Shown one piece after another: positions 1-12,426 of a DNA stretch of 64,000 nt. A program made the translations under genes and the position numbers. Positions within the stretch are counted from its first letter, which is position 1. Each line of letters opens with the position of its first letter. The notes under the pieces were generated by a model. That model saw only the letters and a list, made by a program, of their open reading frames with translations. It was not told where the DNA came from and ran no database searches. The stretch comes from Ananas comosus (lineage: Eukaryota > Streptophyta > Magnoliopsida > Poales > Bromeliaceae), in NCBI RefSeq assembly GCF_001540865.1, contig NC_033625.1, positions 11,692,717-11,756,716 of the forward strand. The letters are read 5' to 3'.

Positions 1-253
1 GAAATTAGGATAAGTTGTACTACTCAACCACTATATAGAATGAATCAAGTAAGGGAACACCGAGTAGGATACAACTTTACCGACTTCGGAATGGAGCACC
101 CACCTCACTAAGTATTGCGAGTCCTCGACTCGACCGATGTATCTAACCGTCACCTGTACAGAATATAACAATCACCAGAAGCCACAAAGAGCATTCTACC
201 TGTCTTCTTATCCATCGACAAACTCAACCAACACCCGCTTGAGGAAATTTCGC

Positions 254-289
<36 letters not shown>

Positions 290-312
290 AATAATATATA
301 TATATATATAAT
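1..312 (-). mobile_element. LTR fragment related to the 15.8-18.4 kb and 60-62.8 kb LTRs
   Basis: Bases 61-130 (CGACTTCGGAATGGAG, then a serine/arginine-rich-looking GACTCGACC stretch) resemble 17020-17080 and 61670-61740 in the longer LTRs. It runs into a (TA)n tract at 255-310. No coding potential was trusted. Confidence 0.4.
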
Positions 313-541
313 AGAGCTAGGCTAGAATACTATTGATAGCAAATTCCTTTTTGCTATCAAGTTTTTAACCTTTGGATGAAAAATTGTAGGGTTAGGATGA
401 TATTAGTCTCTTAGTGTTGAGTGGTCCCCACTGGATTATAATATTAAATCCAATGGTTAGAAATGATGAAAGGAATTGATCCAAAGGCTAAAAACTTGAT
501 AGCAAAAAGGACTTTTGCTATCAACAGTATTCTAGCCCATC
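313..541. mobile_element. MITE with TIRs GCTAGAATACTATTGATAGC
   Basis: The left end GCTAGGCTAGAATACT and the right end AGTATTCTAGCCC are inverted copies, and the inner GATAGCAAA...TTTGCTATC also pairs. It lies between a (TA)n tract and a (CT)n(TA)n tract, as does its relative at 5763-6020. Confidence 0.75.
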
Positions 542-559
542 TCTCTCTCTCTCTCTCTT

Positions 560-591
<32 letters not shown>

Positions 592-625
592 CACACATAT
601 ATACATGTATATACATATACACTAT
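541..625. repeat. (CT)n then (TA)n microsatellite
   Basis: A CT run of about 17 bases leads into TA repeats and a short ACACATATA stretch, directly at the end of the MITE. The same order recurs at 6010-6064, 6603-6632 and 12386-12426. Confidence 0.9.
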
Positions 626-2124
626 CAAGGATTGAAGTGTCGCCTCGTGCCGTACCACGGGGCGACACGTACCGTGCCCTTACGAAGGGGGCACGATACA
701 GGGTGGTCTTGGACCCCTCTCTTTGTACTGCGGCACGCGAGGCCGTGCCGCACCACAGTGCCGTGCCGGCACTACGCTCCTTTTTTTTTGCTTTGTTTTT
801 TTTTCTTTTTGTTTTGTTTTTTAGGGTACTTGAAGCATTCTGGATACCCCACAGCCCCCGCTCCAAAGACATTGCAAATCGAAGATCTACTTGTTAGACA
901 AGTCAAAAAAATTATAATTTAATTTTTTTTGTTTATCAATAGAGGGAAAATTTTTAATTTATATATATCCAATCCATACCGCGGGCTCGGGCTGACCACA
1001 GATATTCATGTTTTCTTCACAAATTATTTTATTAAAATTTATCGCACTGCGAAACTTTTGCCAATTAGGGGAACAAAATCGAACTCCATAAACAAATGTT
1101 GAGGCACATTGAACATAAAATTTTCTTTTTGAGTTAGAAAATTGAAAAAACTGATAAAATTAAAAGTTAAATTAAATCAATTGATACTTAAATTTATTTA
1201 ATTTATTTGTCATATAATTTATCGTTTAATTTTTTTGATAGATCTACTAATTTTTGGAAAAAAATTAATCAAAAAATATTTTTTTCAAATAATTTTTAAA
1301 ATAATTTTAAAAATTATTTTTTTGTATTTTATAAAAGAAAGATTGTAATATGGTCAAAAGAAAAAAGAAAAAAAGATGTCTTTGTATTTTAAAAATTCTA
1401 ACCTGTAAAAATTTCTATTTCACATCAGGTATAATTGTACTTTACATAAAAAAGCTCACAAGTATGTTAATTGATGAGTATAGTAAGCTATAGATAGCCA
1501 ATGTTCATAATTGTTTGATTAAATCTTTTAAAATAACATTATATTAGCTTATTGGAATAAAAAAAAATTAAAATAAGTCCGTGCCAAAGCGTGCCAGTAG
1601 GAGATCATGCGTATCCATCAGCACGCAAGCGTACCATGCAAGGATTTAAGTGCCGTGGCACGGGGTCGTGCCGGAAACTTGATGGCACGGTGCGTGCCGA
1701 GCCGTGCCGGTCAAAAAAATTCTTGTGTGTCGACACATAATAGCATGAAATATTTATTTTCTTTAGCAACAAAATATTCTAGCTATTAATTATGTCTTTT
1801 TATCACATCTTTTGAACTTTATTGAGGAAATTACTTACTAATTTAAAGAATAGAGGGTTTTAATTATGTCTTTTTATCACATCTTTTGAACTTTATTGAG
1901 GAAATTACTTACTAATTTAAAGAATAGAGGGTTTTGATCTGTGCCATCGGCACGGGGTCTGTATCGTGCCGGTATCTTATTGGCATGGTACGGCACGGTG
2001 CATTTGGTCCGTGCCGACGGGCACTTAAAACCTTGGTACCATGTGTCGGTACGGAAGCATGCCGGTGCGGTATTGTGCCGGGTAGACAGCGGTACGCCCT
2101 TGTGCTACGACACTTTAAACCTTG
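626..2124 (-). mobile_element. Internally deleted hAT element with a nested MITE
   Basis: It begins CAAGGATTGAAGTGTCGCC and ends CACTTTAAACCTTG, flanked by TACACTAT (618-625) and TACACTAC (2125-2132), a 7 of 8 target duplication. It is a reverse-oriented relative of the 6935-12105 element. Its left end resembles that element's right end (TACACGGC-rich, then the T-rich tract). Bases 1010-1060 match the sequence around 11230-11270, and 1425-1490 match 7165-7235. The transposase region is missing. Without the nested MITE it would be about 1.1 kb. Confidence 0.85.
1639..2035 (+). mobile_element. hAT-type MITE nested in the 626-2124 element, internally duplicated
   Basis: Its ends are CAAGGATTTAAGTGCC and GGCACTTAAAACCTTG, with a perfect 8 bp duplication GTACCATG at 1631-1638 and 2036-2043. 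At 397 bp it is longer than the ~344 bp standard form because 1787-1860 is repeated at 1861-1934 (period 74). Confidence 0.93.
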
Positions 2125-2822
2125 TACACTACACATAATTACATATATATGACTTATCTTGTAACAATTGCAACTTACTCCCCTTCTTGCACACAACTCC
2201 ATAGCACAGCCTAATTTACGTCGAAGCCCTCCAAGTGAGGCAAATTCGCAGTCTCTTCTCTCTTGCAATAAAAGCCACAACTTCATAAAAAGATCCCTTA
2301 TTTGGTTTCTCTCTCTAACCTAATGTCAGCATAGTTTTCCACAGAAAATCAGAATTTCATAAAACTGAAGTTCACGCATCCCCCTTTGAGTCTAGTTTCA
2401 CAAGAGTCCCTCCGCTTACGGAAAATCCAAAATTTCTCATATGAAATGATAACTCCTTCGCACATTGCCTCTTTTTCACGAATTGCAAAAATTACAGTTT
2501 AATCCCTCCTGTTCACATTTTCCTGCCCAAAACTCACCCACAGGTGCGTTTTGCTTATAAGTTCCTCTACCTAAAAAATAATGCCATAAATGTTGTGCTT
2601 TATGAATAAATACTCTGATTCAATAAATTTTCACTTACACAATTTCTTCTCCAAAACATCACCATATCACGCCAAATCTCACCAAGGTCTATTATAGGAC
2701 TTACAGTACTGGCGGACAATAAATGTAGTACTTTTTGTTTTGGTGAAAATCATTTCTAATTGCGTAATAAAACACCTTCTTTAGAAAAATTCACCAAAAA
2801 ATATTCTCGGTTACTACATCAC
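2125..2822 (-). mobile_element. LTR of a Ty3/gypsy-like element (minus orientation)
   Basis: On the minus strand a purine tract (AAGGGGAGAGTGA) is followed by TGTAGTAACC, which fits a polypurine tract and LTR start. The adjacent minus-strand TTTCGAGGACGAAACTTC is typical of the end of gypsy pol. Bases 2300-2470 resemble 20150-20280, a second copy. The far end is unclear because the hAT element adjoins it. Confidence 0.5.
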
Positions 2823-3775
2823 TCTCCCCTTAAAAGAAGTTTCGTCCTCGAAACTTGACTACACATTCTCGAGTGATCACTGAGGGTACACCTTCACATT
2901 CTCAATGTGAAAACACCAAGCCTTAACGCTTTCTATGAATCTCCTATGGAACCGACCGGAGACGTCGTCTACCGAAACCAGGTAGGGCGAACATCCTCTA
3001 ACGATCAACAACTTAACCTACACAAGGTTTAATCACAATGGAGAATAACTCCAAAAACGACTGAGATTGAATTTATCTCATAGCCATCTGAAAATGGATC
3101 ACTAGCCCTAGCAATCAAAGTTGCTTGAGTCGTGCAGGTGGCACACCATCCATTAGGATTCATGGATCACTCGACCATACTACACCAACGATCGATACCA
3201 ACCTTTCGGTTATACAAGTCAATGCTTCAATGGTCGTGCTCACCGCACCTGTCATCGGGTCCATCCATCACCCACCGGGCCGTGCAACTAGCATCTACCA
3301 CCCTTTCGGCATTCAAAACCACCAAACTTGCCGACAAGGCCCAATTATAAACTTTTGGAACAAATCTGAAGTCTAGACAAGTTCTAAGTGGTCACACTAG
3401 GTCCACACTGGTCAACCGATGGTCTAATTACATTTATGCCAATAGCACCAAATCACAACTAACTCGACCATCAAATCTGAAGTGACAAGTAGGAACATTA
3501 ATACGCCTTACACAGTACAATTATCAAACAGCCTATACAGGATATCAAATCACACACACACACGGAAGCTTATACCTGTTTTTGCATTCTTGGATACATC
3601 ATCCTTTCATCGAGCAATGCGGTCGACTCGACCTGTAGATACCGGGTGCACTCCCTCGCCCTGGAGGGACAGAACCCTTTGCCACTCTAAGGTTCTTGTC
3701 ACGTTCCAAAACCTCAAAACCCATGTTCCGGAACCTGACACAGGAATAGAACTCTAAAGTTCAGGGTATTACAAA
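2823..3775 (-). mobile_element. Gypsy-like internal/LTR remnant
   Basis: It starts with the minus-strand end-of-pol signature near 2830-2860 and stops at a minus-strand TGTAATACCCTGAAC near 3772, which looks like an LTR start. The short reading frames inside (3125-3376, 3482-3757) match nothing I recognise. Confidence 0.4.
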
Positions 3776-4879
3776 ATTAGTGACACATAAGTGGCAAATG
3801 TTTTAAACGTAATAATTGAAAGCATCATTAATTCATTTGTTTGATGAAATTTCTTGATATTGGGGGTTATTTTAGAGAAATTGTTTTTTCCCAAATTAAT
3901 ATCCATTACTCTTACTAGACCAAAAAGAAAGCAGATTAATAAAATATGACAAGAGTGGTTACTATGTACGTGTAGATCTTACAGATCTAAACTCTTATAG
4001 TTGCGGTTTCGAGTTGTGTGCTGAATCTTGTAACATACAGGTTAATTAAGATATTTGATAACAAACTAGATGAAATTCGAAAGTACTAATTGACTAACTA
4101 TTAGTTCTCTTCTACCCATTGGGTGGTTTTTGTTAATCTTCAACCCTTTTGATAGTTTCTGCTTTATGTTTGATAAGTTTCTATCAAATTAGTTAACATC
4201 TGTACCCATTAAAGGTACATAACTGTGAGAAGGGCTTCCAGAAGCTCTTGCAGTAGTTTTTGTCCTGAGAAACCAATAAAAAATGCTTTGCAAAGGGATG
4301 GCAAAATGAGCTAAGGATGCCACACTGCCATGACAGCTAATTTTGCCATTGTTGACATTGTATGTACCATAATACATGGCATGCTGGCACATGATCAGCA
4401 ATGGTGCATGCTGGTGCAATAATCCTTCCTAGAACATTAAAGAAGTCTTTGAGTGATGTTGAATTACCGTCTGCTGGGTCAGTTTTTAGTGTCAACCTTA
4501 ATTATAAGGGCCAGTCTATTTCTGCTTTGTCAAATAGACAAACAGATAGTACATGTAGAGTTTCTAAGGCAACACCAGTATGTTTGTTTCGTTGCTCCAA
4601 TAATGTTGTATCTGCATATTAATTTGTCGAGACATGTGGTAACCTTGCTTTACAGTCTAGTCCTTTTATTTTGCAAATTTTTTGTTTATAGCTGTACTTG
4701 ATGAACCTGTATTTGATGAAATTAATGGATAGCATGGTTCATTTTCATGTTTCTACTGTCTCATAAAAAGATACATCTATTGTACTGTATGAGGTCTATT
4801 GCACGGCAATTTAACACTGTATGAGTCGTATGACCATATCATTTGGCACTGTATGACCATTTCGTTTGTATTTGTGCAG
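3776..4879. other. Non-coding stretch before the first recognised exon
   Basis: No protein, repeat or RNA gene was recognised. An open frame at 4401-4622 (reading ...SVFSVNLNYKGQ...) has no splice-consistent link to the 4880 exon and is not called. If the missing N-terminal exon of the hydrolase lies in the window it should be here or further left. Confidence 0.5.
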
Positions 4880-5034
4880 AAACATGTAAATGGATGTCAA
4901 ATGAATGTGCCCTGAAGTTGCTTTTGGAAGTCAAACCCTGTGCTTCTCGTCTAGGACCTTTAGTGGTTTCTGGTCTTTTGACACATTCAGTGGTGCCATC
5001 AAACTTGACAGATGCTACCATGCTGCCTTGCCAG
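4880..5034 (+). CDS. Hydrolase gene, first recognisable exon (N-terminal domain)
   Basis: TTTGTGCAG precedes the exon and CCAG|GTTCTT ends it. The frame begins by completing a codon split with an upstream exon. It reads [17 protein letters not shown] and then GPLVVSGLL, the pattern before the catalytic domain in plant LACTB2-like proteins. The exon ends on a codon boundary and joins the next at Q|EYPPG. No upstream partner exon was found between 1 and 4879. Confidence 0.75.
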
Positions 5035-6012
5035 GTTCTTTGTAATTTGACGTTGAAGATGTTGCATTAAATATTTCAAGTATATCAAATGGCTCCAAAT
5101 ATGTTGATTCATGCATGTGTATGTTTCTACCATTATTAATAAGTTCCAAAAATTTGAAATTTAGAACTTAAATACTAGGTGCCAACCTTGCAAAAATCCA
5201 GTGGATCCACTCGTGGTAGTGTTTTCACACTAATTTGTAGCAAATTATGGCTTTGATTTTGATTTGTGATCTTTTTTCATATTATTTATGTAATGTGATA
5301 TGAGAATTTGTGTACTTAAAATTGTTGTGTATGGCTATATTCTTATTAGATTATATGAGATGTTTAATTTGGAACATATTCATAGCTATTATAGGCATCG
5401 AAATATCCTTGAAATATAATTTTATGAGAAATAGAAAAAAAAAAATCTTGACAACCACTACAGGTTAACACCATTGGGATTGGGGAGCTTGCCAGTATTG
5501 GCATGCCTCACCCACACAGACCTTGCCAGTGGCACAACAATCATTGGAAAGAATACATTTTAATATAACAAATAGTCAGATACATTGTTATCATTCATTT
5601 CCTCTAGTTGTTAATGATTAATATACTTGAGTATTATCATTGTTTTTTCAAATGGTCCTGAATCTTAATTATGCGTCCATCCTACTATTGGTCATTTATA
5701 TTTCAATATGTTCGACTCAATGTAGGAAGCATATATCTATCTATCTATCTACGTATATATATAGAGAGTTGGGCTAGAATACTATTGATAGCAAAAGGCC
5801 CATTTTGCTATTAAGTTTTTAGTCTTTGGATCAATTTCTTTCATCATTTCCAACCATTGGATTAAATATTATAACTCAGTGAGGACTACTCAATCCTAGA
5901 CGGACCACTCAACCTTAAGGGACTAATATCATCCTAACCCTACAATTTCTCATCCGATGGTTAAAAACTTGATAGCAAAAAGAGTCTTTTGCTATCAATA
6001 GTATTCCAGCCC

Positions 6013-6065
<53 letters not shown>

Positions 6066-6601
6066 GAGTAGGTCTTGTGTGCTATTAGGAGCACAGAGGC
6101 CTCCGTGCTCCTAAGCCGTTTTCGATGATAGAGTTTTCGAATCGATGAGCGGCTCTGTTAGACTTGATCTAGCATATTTAAAGTATTTAGAAAATAAATT
6201 TTGCGATTTTTCGATATCAATAGTGATCGAAAGGGTTTAAAATCAACAATTTTTAATGGTTGATGTATACCGTTTACAAGTTTAACGGTGTAGAAGTATT
6301 CAAATTAGATAAAATTTTGATAGAAAATTCTTTATACTATTTACAGCAAGATCAATGTCTTTGATCGAAAATTTTAGTGTTATATCACCACTTTTTGTAA
6401 GATTTTTATTTTCAGCTGTTGATTTTGAACCTTTTCGATCGCTAGGTAAATGATATAAAAAAATCACAAAATTTATTTTCTAGATACTTCAAATACGCTA
6501 TATCAAGTCTAACGGAACCTATCGTCGATTCGGAAGTTCTATCATCGAAAACGGCTTAGGAGCACGGAGGCCTCCGCGCTCCTAATAGCACACAAGACCT
6601 A

Positions 6602-6669
<68 letters not shown>

Positions 6670-9600
6670 TAGGGCTACTATACTCTTATGAGTATTGGGC
6701 CCTTCGTACTCAAAGTTGTTTTCGATGATGGAGCTTCCGAATTGACGATCCACTCCGTTAAATATGATCTAGAGTATTTGAAACTTTTAAAAAATAAATT
6801 TCGTAATTTTTCGAAATCATAATAAAGTCCATCAAATGGGCATAAAATGAACGGTCAAAATCAAACGACGTCCTAAAAATGGATGATCGGATCCTTCAAT
6901 TTAAGATCGGAGTTATTGATCTTTATCTAGGTAGCAAGGTTTAAAGTGCCGTGGCACGGGGGCGTGTCGTTACAGCCCTGGCATGGTACGGCACGGGCAC
7001 GCTTGCGTGCCGACACGTGGTACGCTTGCGTGCCGACAGATACGCATGACCTCCTACTGGCAGGCTTTGGCACGGATTTTTTTTCAGTTTTTTTGATTTC
7101 AATAAACTCTTATAATATTATTTTGAAAGATTTAAATGAATAATTATTTATATTTGCTATATATACCTTATTATACTCATCAATTAACATGCATGTAAGC
7201 TTTTTGTAAGTAAAATACAATTATACCTGATGTAGAATAAAAATTAAAATACAATAATAAAATTCACAAGTATAATAATTATTCAAATTTACATCTTTAC
7301 ATAGAGATGACTGCTAAATTCCACATAGATTGTCGCGCTTGATCATATGGCATACTGTCAGTTGCAGATACAACATTTATATGACAATGTTGATATAAGT
7401 ATTGCTGGTACTGTGAGAAAGTCATATATTCCCGATATAGGTCATTGTATTGTCGGAGATAATTTGCATATGCAACTGGATCGTGGATATAATGGACAAC
7501 AGTCATCTGCGGCATATAAACTGAAGCATCATAAGGATATGGATTGTATGGAAAAGAAGAACCATAATGTGGATATGCATGAGTGGATGTAGATTCGCCG
7601 TATGAGCTTTCACTATGTCCAGGGATGGATTGGGATTCACTCTGAGTGCCATAAATTGATGAATCATAATCAAATATCTCTCCATATAGACCATGTCGAT
7701 ATGAGGGATGCGATGATATTGAAGTACTATCAAACTGTGTTTGCAAAGTATCATCCCTTCGTGGAGGTCTAGTTGATATTGCCTCCAAACCTTCTCTCAT
7801 CTCCCCATAATCTTGTTGTGAGGACCTCCTACCTTTTCGACGGTCATATACCATTCCGGATGTTTGACGTGGTCGAGACCCATGATCAGCATCTTGAGTG
7901 GCATGTGTGAAGTTTTGCTCTTCAGTAAATATAAGGCCACCACCACCTCCACTCTCCTGTTGTGTTGGTGGAATGAAGTCGCCACCATCCTCACTGCTAT
8001 TAGTGGTATCATCATCATCACTACATTCATCTTTAGACTGTGGTAATCCAGAATCTGCTGGTGTCGATGTATCACTATCATTATCTTGTGGGAGTGCATC
8101 AGCTGCATCTAATGGATCCATCGATGTCATACTTTTTTTACTCTTACCACTTCGGACTGTCGTTGAAGGCCTTTTTGCAGTATAAGACGTTTTCTCCTTT
8201 CCAGATTGACTCTGAGTACGACGTGAACGACCATATCCAGGTCCTTGCATAAGACGTTCGAATTCCGCATCAGAGTCACGTGCAGGATTTTGGGATTCTT
8301 CGTCCAAAGCCGCTTATTCTTGCACATTATCTTGAGAGCTTCCTATGTTCTCGTCAGCCCATCTTTCAGCATCACTAATTCCTGCTTCATCAGCAATTAT
8401 TCTGAATGATCGTGGTGGATCTCCAGGCTCATCGAGTAATGGGTCTTCTTGATTGTCTCTATCTTGTAGCCAATCAAGTACGGGGTCTGATTCATCATTG
8501 ATAAAACTTGTATCCAAGGGATCATAAGTTTTTAATACCTTTTCCTTATCATACTCCTCCTGCATACATCTTAAACGGAGCCTCATATTATAGTGGATAT
8601 AAACTAGCTTCTCTAATCGAGCGTACGCTAATCGGTTACACACTTTGGTATGTATAAGTGCGAATGTGCTCCAGTTGCGTTCACATCCACTAGATGTTGT
8701 TGTTTGTGATAAGACACGCACAACAATCTTTTTTAAGTGCTTTGCCCATCCACCATATTGTAGCCACCACTCAGCTGTACAATTAAAAGTTAAAAATACA
8801 TCAAATAAGATTTATCATCAGCTGTAAACTGTTCAAATTATGGAGTTACTTACTGGGATCGGTATTGTGTCTTACGTTAATTGCACCCGCTTCACCAAAA
8901 GTTCCAGAGGATTCACGAAATATTTTTCCCTTTATTATGGTAGTATAATAATCAGAAATCAGCATATTAACATCTAGCAAACTAATAATACATTGAAAAA
9001 ATATTATACCTCACTTATGGCAAGAGCAGCATATGTTGGATCCCTCTCCAATCTATTGATAACGTTTCGTAATGCCTTCAACAGTTCATCATCAAATCCA
9101 AGATTATAACGATGATGATACGACGGATTAAGATAATAACCTATCATTAAGAAAGAAATCACTTCATCATCAATACAAGACTACTAATGAACAATCAGTA
9201 ATAAATAGTTTTGTTATAATTTATCTAACTTACCTGCTAAGTGTAGATCCCGGCTCATCTGGACGTCCCAACGTCTGTCAATAATTTTTAGAAAAGATTG
9301 GCACCGTAGTGGATTATTTTTTTTTAATATTATCTTTAGCCATCCTCAGTTTATAATAAACATGTCCCATTTGAGGTGTTTTTTCCTGATCGACTAAACG
9401 GAGGACCACATATAGCGGCTCCACAATATCAACAATCTCTTTCACATAATCCCAAAACTTGGTAGACATAATTATTTGCTCAATCGATTTTCCATCAGCC
9501 GTGGAGGCATAACGAGATGTTTGCCATTCATTTGATGCAAACATGGACTTTAATCCATTTTTATTTTGAAGGATACTGTTTAGAGCAATAAAATTTGTTG

Positions 9601-12386
9601 CAAATCGTGTAATACCAGGACGTACGAGTTCTCGTCCTGTGAATTTCACCATTAAACAAGGACCCAAAGATGATTATACAAGTACTTAGATATACGTTGT
9701 GCAGTATGTACAGTTTTTTCACCCGATTTATCTCACCAAAGTCAGACATCATTAGGTTGATGCAATGCGCTGCACAAGGAGTCCAAAATAAATGGGGATG
9801 CCTTTGCATTAATAGTTTGCCAGCTTTCTTAAAATTTGCACCATTGTCCGATATAACTTGTACCACACATTTCTCACCAATCTCACGTAAAACTTGTTCC
9901 AATAATGCATATATATAGTCAGCATCTTCAAATCGACCGGTTGCATCGATTGATTTGTGAAATATCACCTTGCCATTACAATAAATTAAAAAATTTATAA
10001 TGCTCATTTTTGTTGGTCCTGTCCAACTATCACACATCAATGTCACACCGTACATCTCCCACAGTTGTTTTAAGTTTTTTACCCATTCATGAATATCATT
10101 GACCTCCGCGTCAAGATATTTGTTAGAGAGCTAATACGGTGTTGGAGGTTCAACTCCTTGACCCTCTTTTTGTATGGTAGCAATCATTGATCTATAATAT
10201 GGAGTACTTGCTGCATGGGAAGGAATATGACTAAAGTGAAAAAACTTTGCTATAGCTCTACCAATTCTACATTTTTTTATCTTTTTTTAACATTGTATCT
10301 ATACGTTGCTGTTGAGCATCTGAGTGTGGAATGGCCATTGGGTCTATATCTATAATATTTGGATGTCTTCCACTTTTTTCTTTTGGTCCTTTTTTAAATC
10401 TGTCGAACAAACGGCTAACAGAACCACTGCGAGCTAAACCAGATTGTGCAGACCCAGACCCAGACCCACCACCGGCATCAAACTGAGACCGTCCAAATTG
10501 TGCTCTATGTCGTTGGACTTCATCTTGCTGCCATCTTTCTTGTGCAGATGCTTCCATGGCAGCTCTAGTATCAGCATCTAATTCATCACCTATACCTTCA
10601 TATGGGTCAATAGGGGGATATTCTGCCGCTCGTTTATCTAGTTCATCTCGATCATCTCTTACTTTCTTTTTTGCTAATTTTGAAGATTCTAACTCAATTT
10701 TCATTGCATGTCTTATTTCCTGAGGGACTTTAGGGCAGTTTGATACTTCAGAAAAACCCCCAGCAATATGTTTCTTTAGGCGAGTGACACCTCCGCCCAT
10801 TCCGACCATATTACAATAATTGCACTTCCAATGAAACCTATTCGTATCAATCATTTGTCCATGTTGCCAACCATAATCTTCTGATCGTTTAGGTGCCATT
10901 ATGATCTATAATTATTGACATACAAACAAATAAAATAAAATCTATTCCAGAAAAATAAGAAAAAGAACGATATGATGAAAAATGTATCATATCTACTAAG
11001 TACCAAATTTGAAAATTCTTTTGTTTTTATTTTTATTTTTTGATAAGTTTGAAAAAATTATAACAGATAAAGTTATAGAATATTATAACAGATAAAACGA
11101 AATGACAAATAAATTAAATAAACTTAAATATCAATTGATTTCATTTGGCTTTTAATTTTATCAATATTTTATATCTTATGATGCAAAAAAAGAAATTATA
11201 ATTGATGTTGTTTACCCTGATTCGCCGAACGCTTCACAGTGCGAGAAATTTTGATAAAATAATTTGCTCAAAGAAAGTGGATGTCTGTGTTGGATCAGAT
11301 ATGTCAATTAAAAATTAGCCGCTATATTTATAAATAACAAATTTAAATTATTATTTTTTTTGACTTACCTAATAAACAAATCTGCGATATGAGATGTCCT
11401 TGCCTTCTTTTCAAGTGACTTTTTTTCAAGCGACGAAAGAAAGAGGACAAATAATTTTAGGAAGATATGTAAGAACTGAAAAAAAAAAAAAAAAAGAGAG
11501 GAGAAGATAGCTAAGGTTGCTAAGCACCGGCAAAAGAAAGAAAGGGGAAGAAAGAATACGAAGGAAAGAAAGATTCGTGCAGAGGTTAGGAGGCGGGTTT
11601 GCATAAATTTATAATCTCACACTCGGAGCCTTTGCATTATACAGCCTTTGAGTTACCCAAAGGCCAAACAAAAAGACAACAAAAGTAAATTACACTGTGG
11701 GCATGTGATATGATGCCCACAGCAACCCAATTAATCAAATGGCAAAGAAAAAGACAAAAAAAAAATTGCTTTGACCTGTATGCATGTGACTATGGGCCAC
11801 ACCAAACTAATCAACCAAATGCTAAAGAAAAAGACAAAAAAAAAAAAGAAAACAAAGGCTGTGGGCATGTGATAGATGCCCACAGCAAAAATAGATCCAA
11901 AGAGAAAAAAAAAAGCAAAAGCAAAAAAAAAAAACAAAAGCCAAAAAAAAACAAAAAAAAAAAAGGTGGCACGGGGGCGGCACTGTGCCGCTTTGTCTCG
12001 AGCGGCACGGGGCATACTGAGACCCCCCTGTGCCGTCCCCCTTTCTTGGGGGCACGGCACGGCACGGCCCGTGCTGCGCGGCACGAGGTGGCACTGTGTT
12101 CCTTGCTAGGTAGTGAATAGAATTTTCTATCAAAAATTCAATCTATTCCAATTCTTTTACACCGTTAAACTAGTAAGTATCCCATACCGGCCGTTAAAAA
12201 TTATCAATTTTGTGACCTTTTGATCGTATGGTAAATGATGCCGAAAAATTATAAAATTTGATTTTTAGGAGTTTTAAATGCTCTAAATAATGTTTAACGG
12301 TATGGATCATTGATTCGGAAGCTCTATCATCGAAAACAACTTATGAGTACGAGGGCGATCGTACTCATAAGAGTATAGTAGCCGGA

Positions 12387-12426
<40 letters not shown>

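Larger units (their letters stand above)
6935..12105 (-). mobile_element. Full-length hAT DNA transposon, 5171 bp
   Basis: Left end CAAGGTTTAAAGTGCC, right end GGCACTGTGTTCCTTG, 12 of 16 positions matching as inverted repeats. It is flanked by a perfect 8 bp duplication CTAGGTAG (6927-6934, 12106-12113), the length expected for hAT. The subterminal 130 bases of each end are packed with GGCACG/CGTGCC motifs, likely transposase sites. The coding strand is minus. An untouched relative of the target exists in the window. The 8 of 8 duplication argues for a fairly recent insertion, yet the transposase gene is broken, so it may have been moved in trans. Confidence 0.93.
6666..12389. mobile_element. 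MITE split by the hAT element (6666-6934 plus 12106-12389)
   Basis: The ends AGAGTAGGGCTACTATACTC and GAGTATAGTAGCCGGACTCT are inverted repeats. The two halves together match the uninterrupted copy at 54572-55095. At the join that copy has TCTATGTAGTGAATAG, while here CTAGGTAG is doubled around the insertion. Confidence 0.9.

Noticed and set aside
463..922. Overlapping frames on both strands at the left of the window
   Set aside because: They read through CT, TA and T tracts inside the deleted hAT element.
4401..4701. Possible missing first exon of the hydrolase
   Set aside because: No donor in the needed phase and no family resemblance.
11710..12133. Several Lys- or Phe-rich frames at the hAT right end
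   Set aside because: Poly-A/T tracts and GGCACG repeats create them; part of the transposon end.
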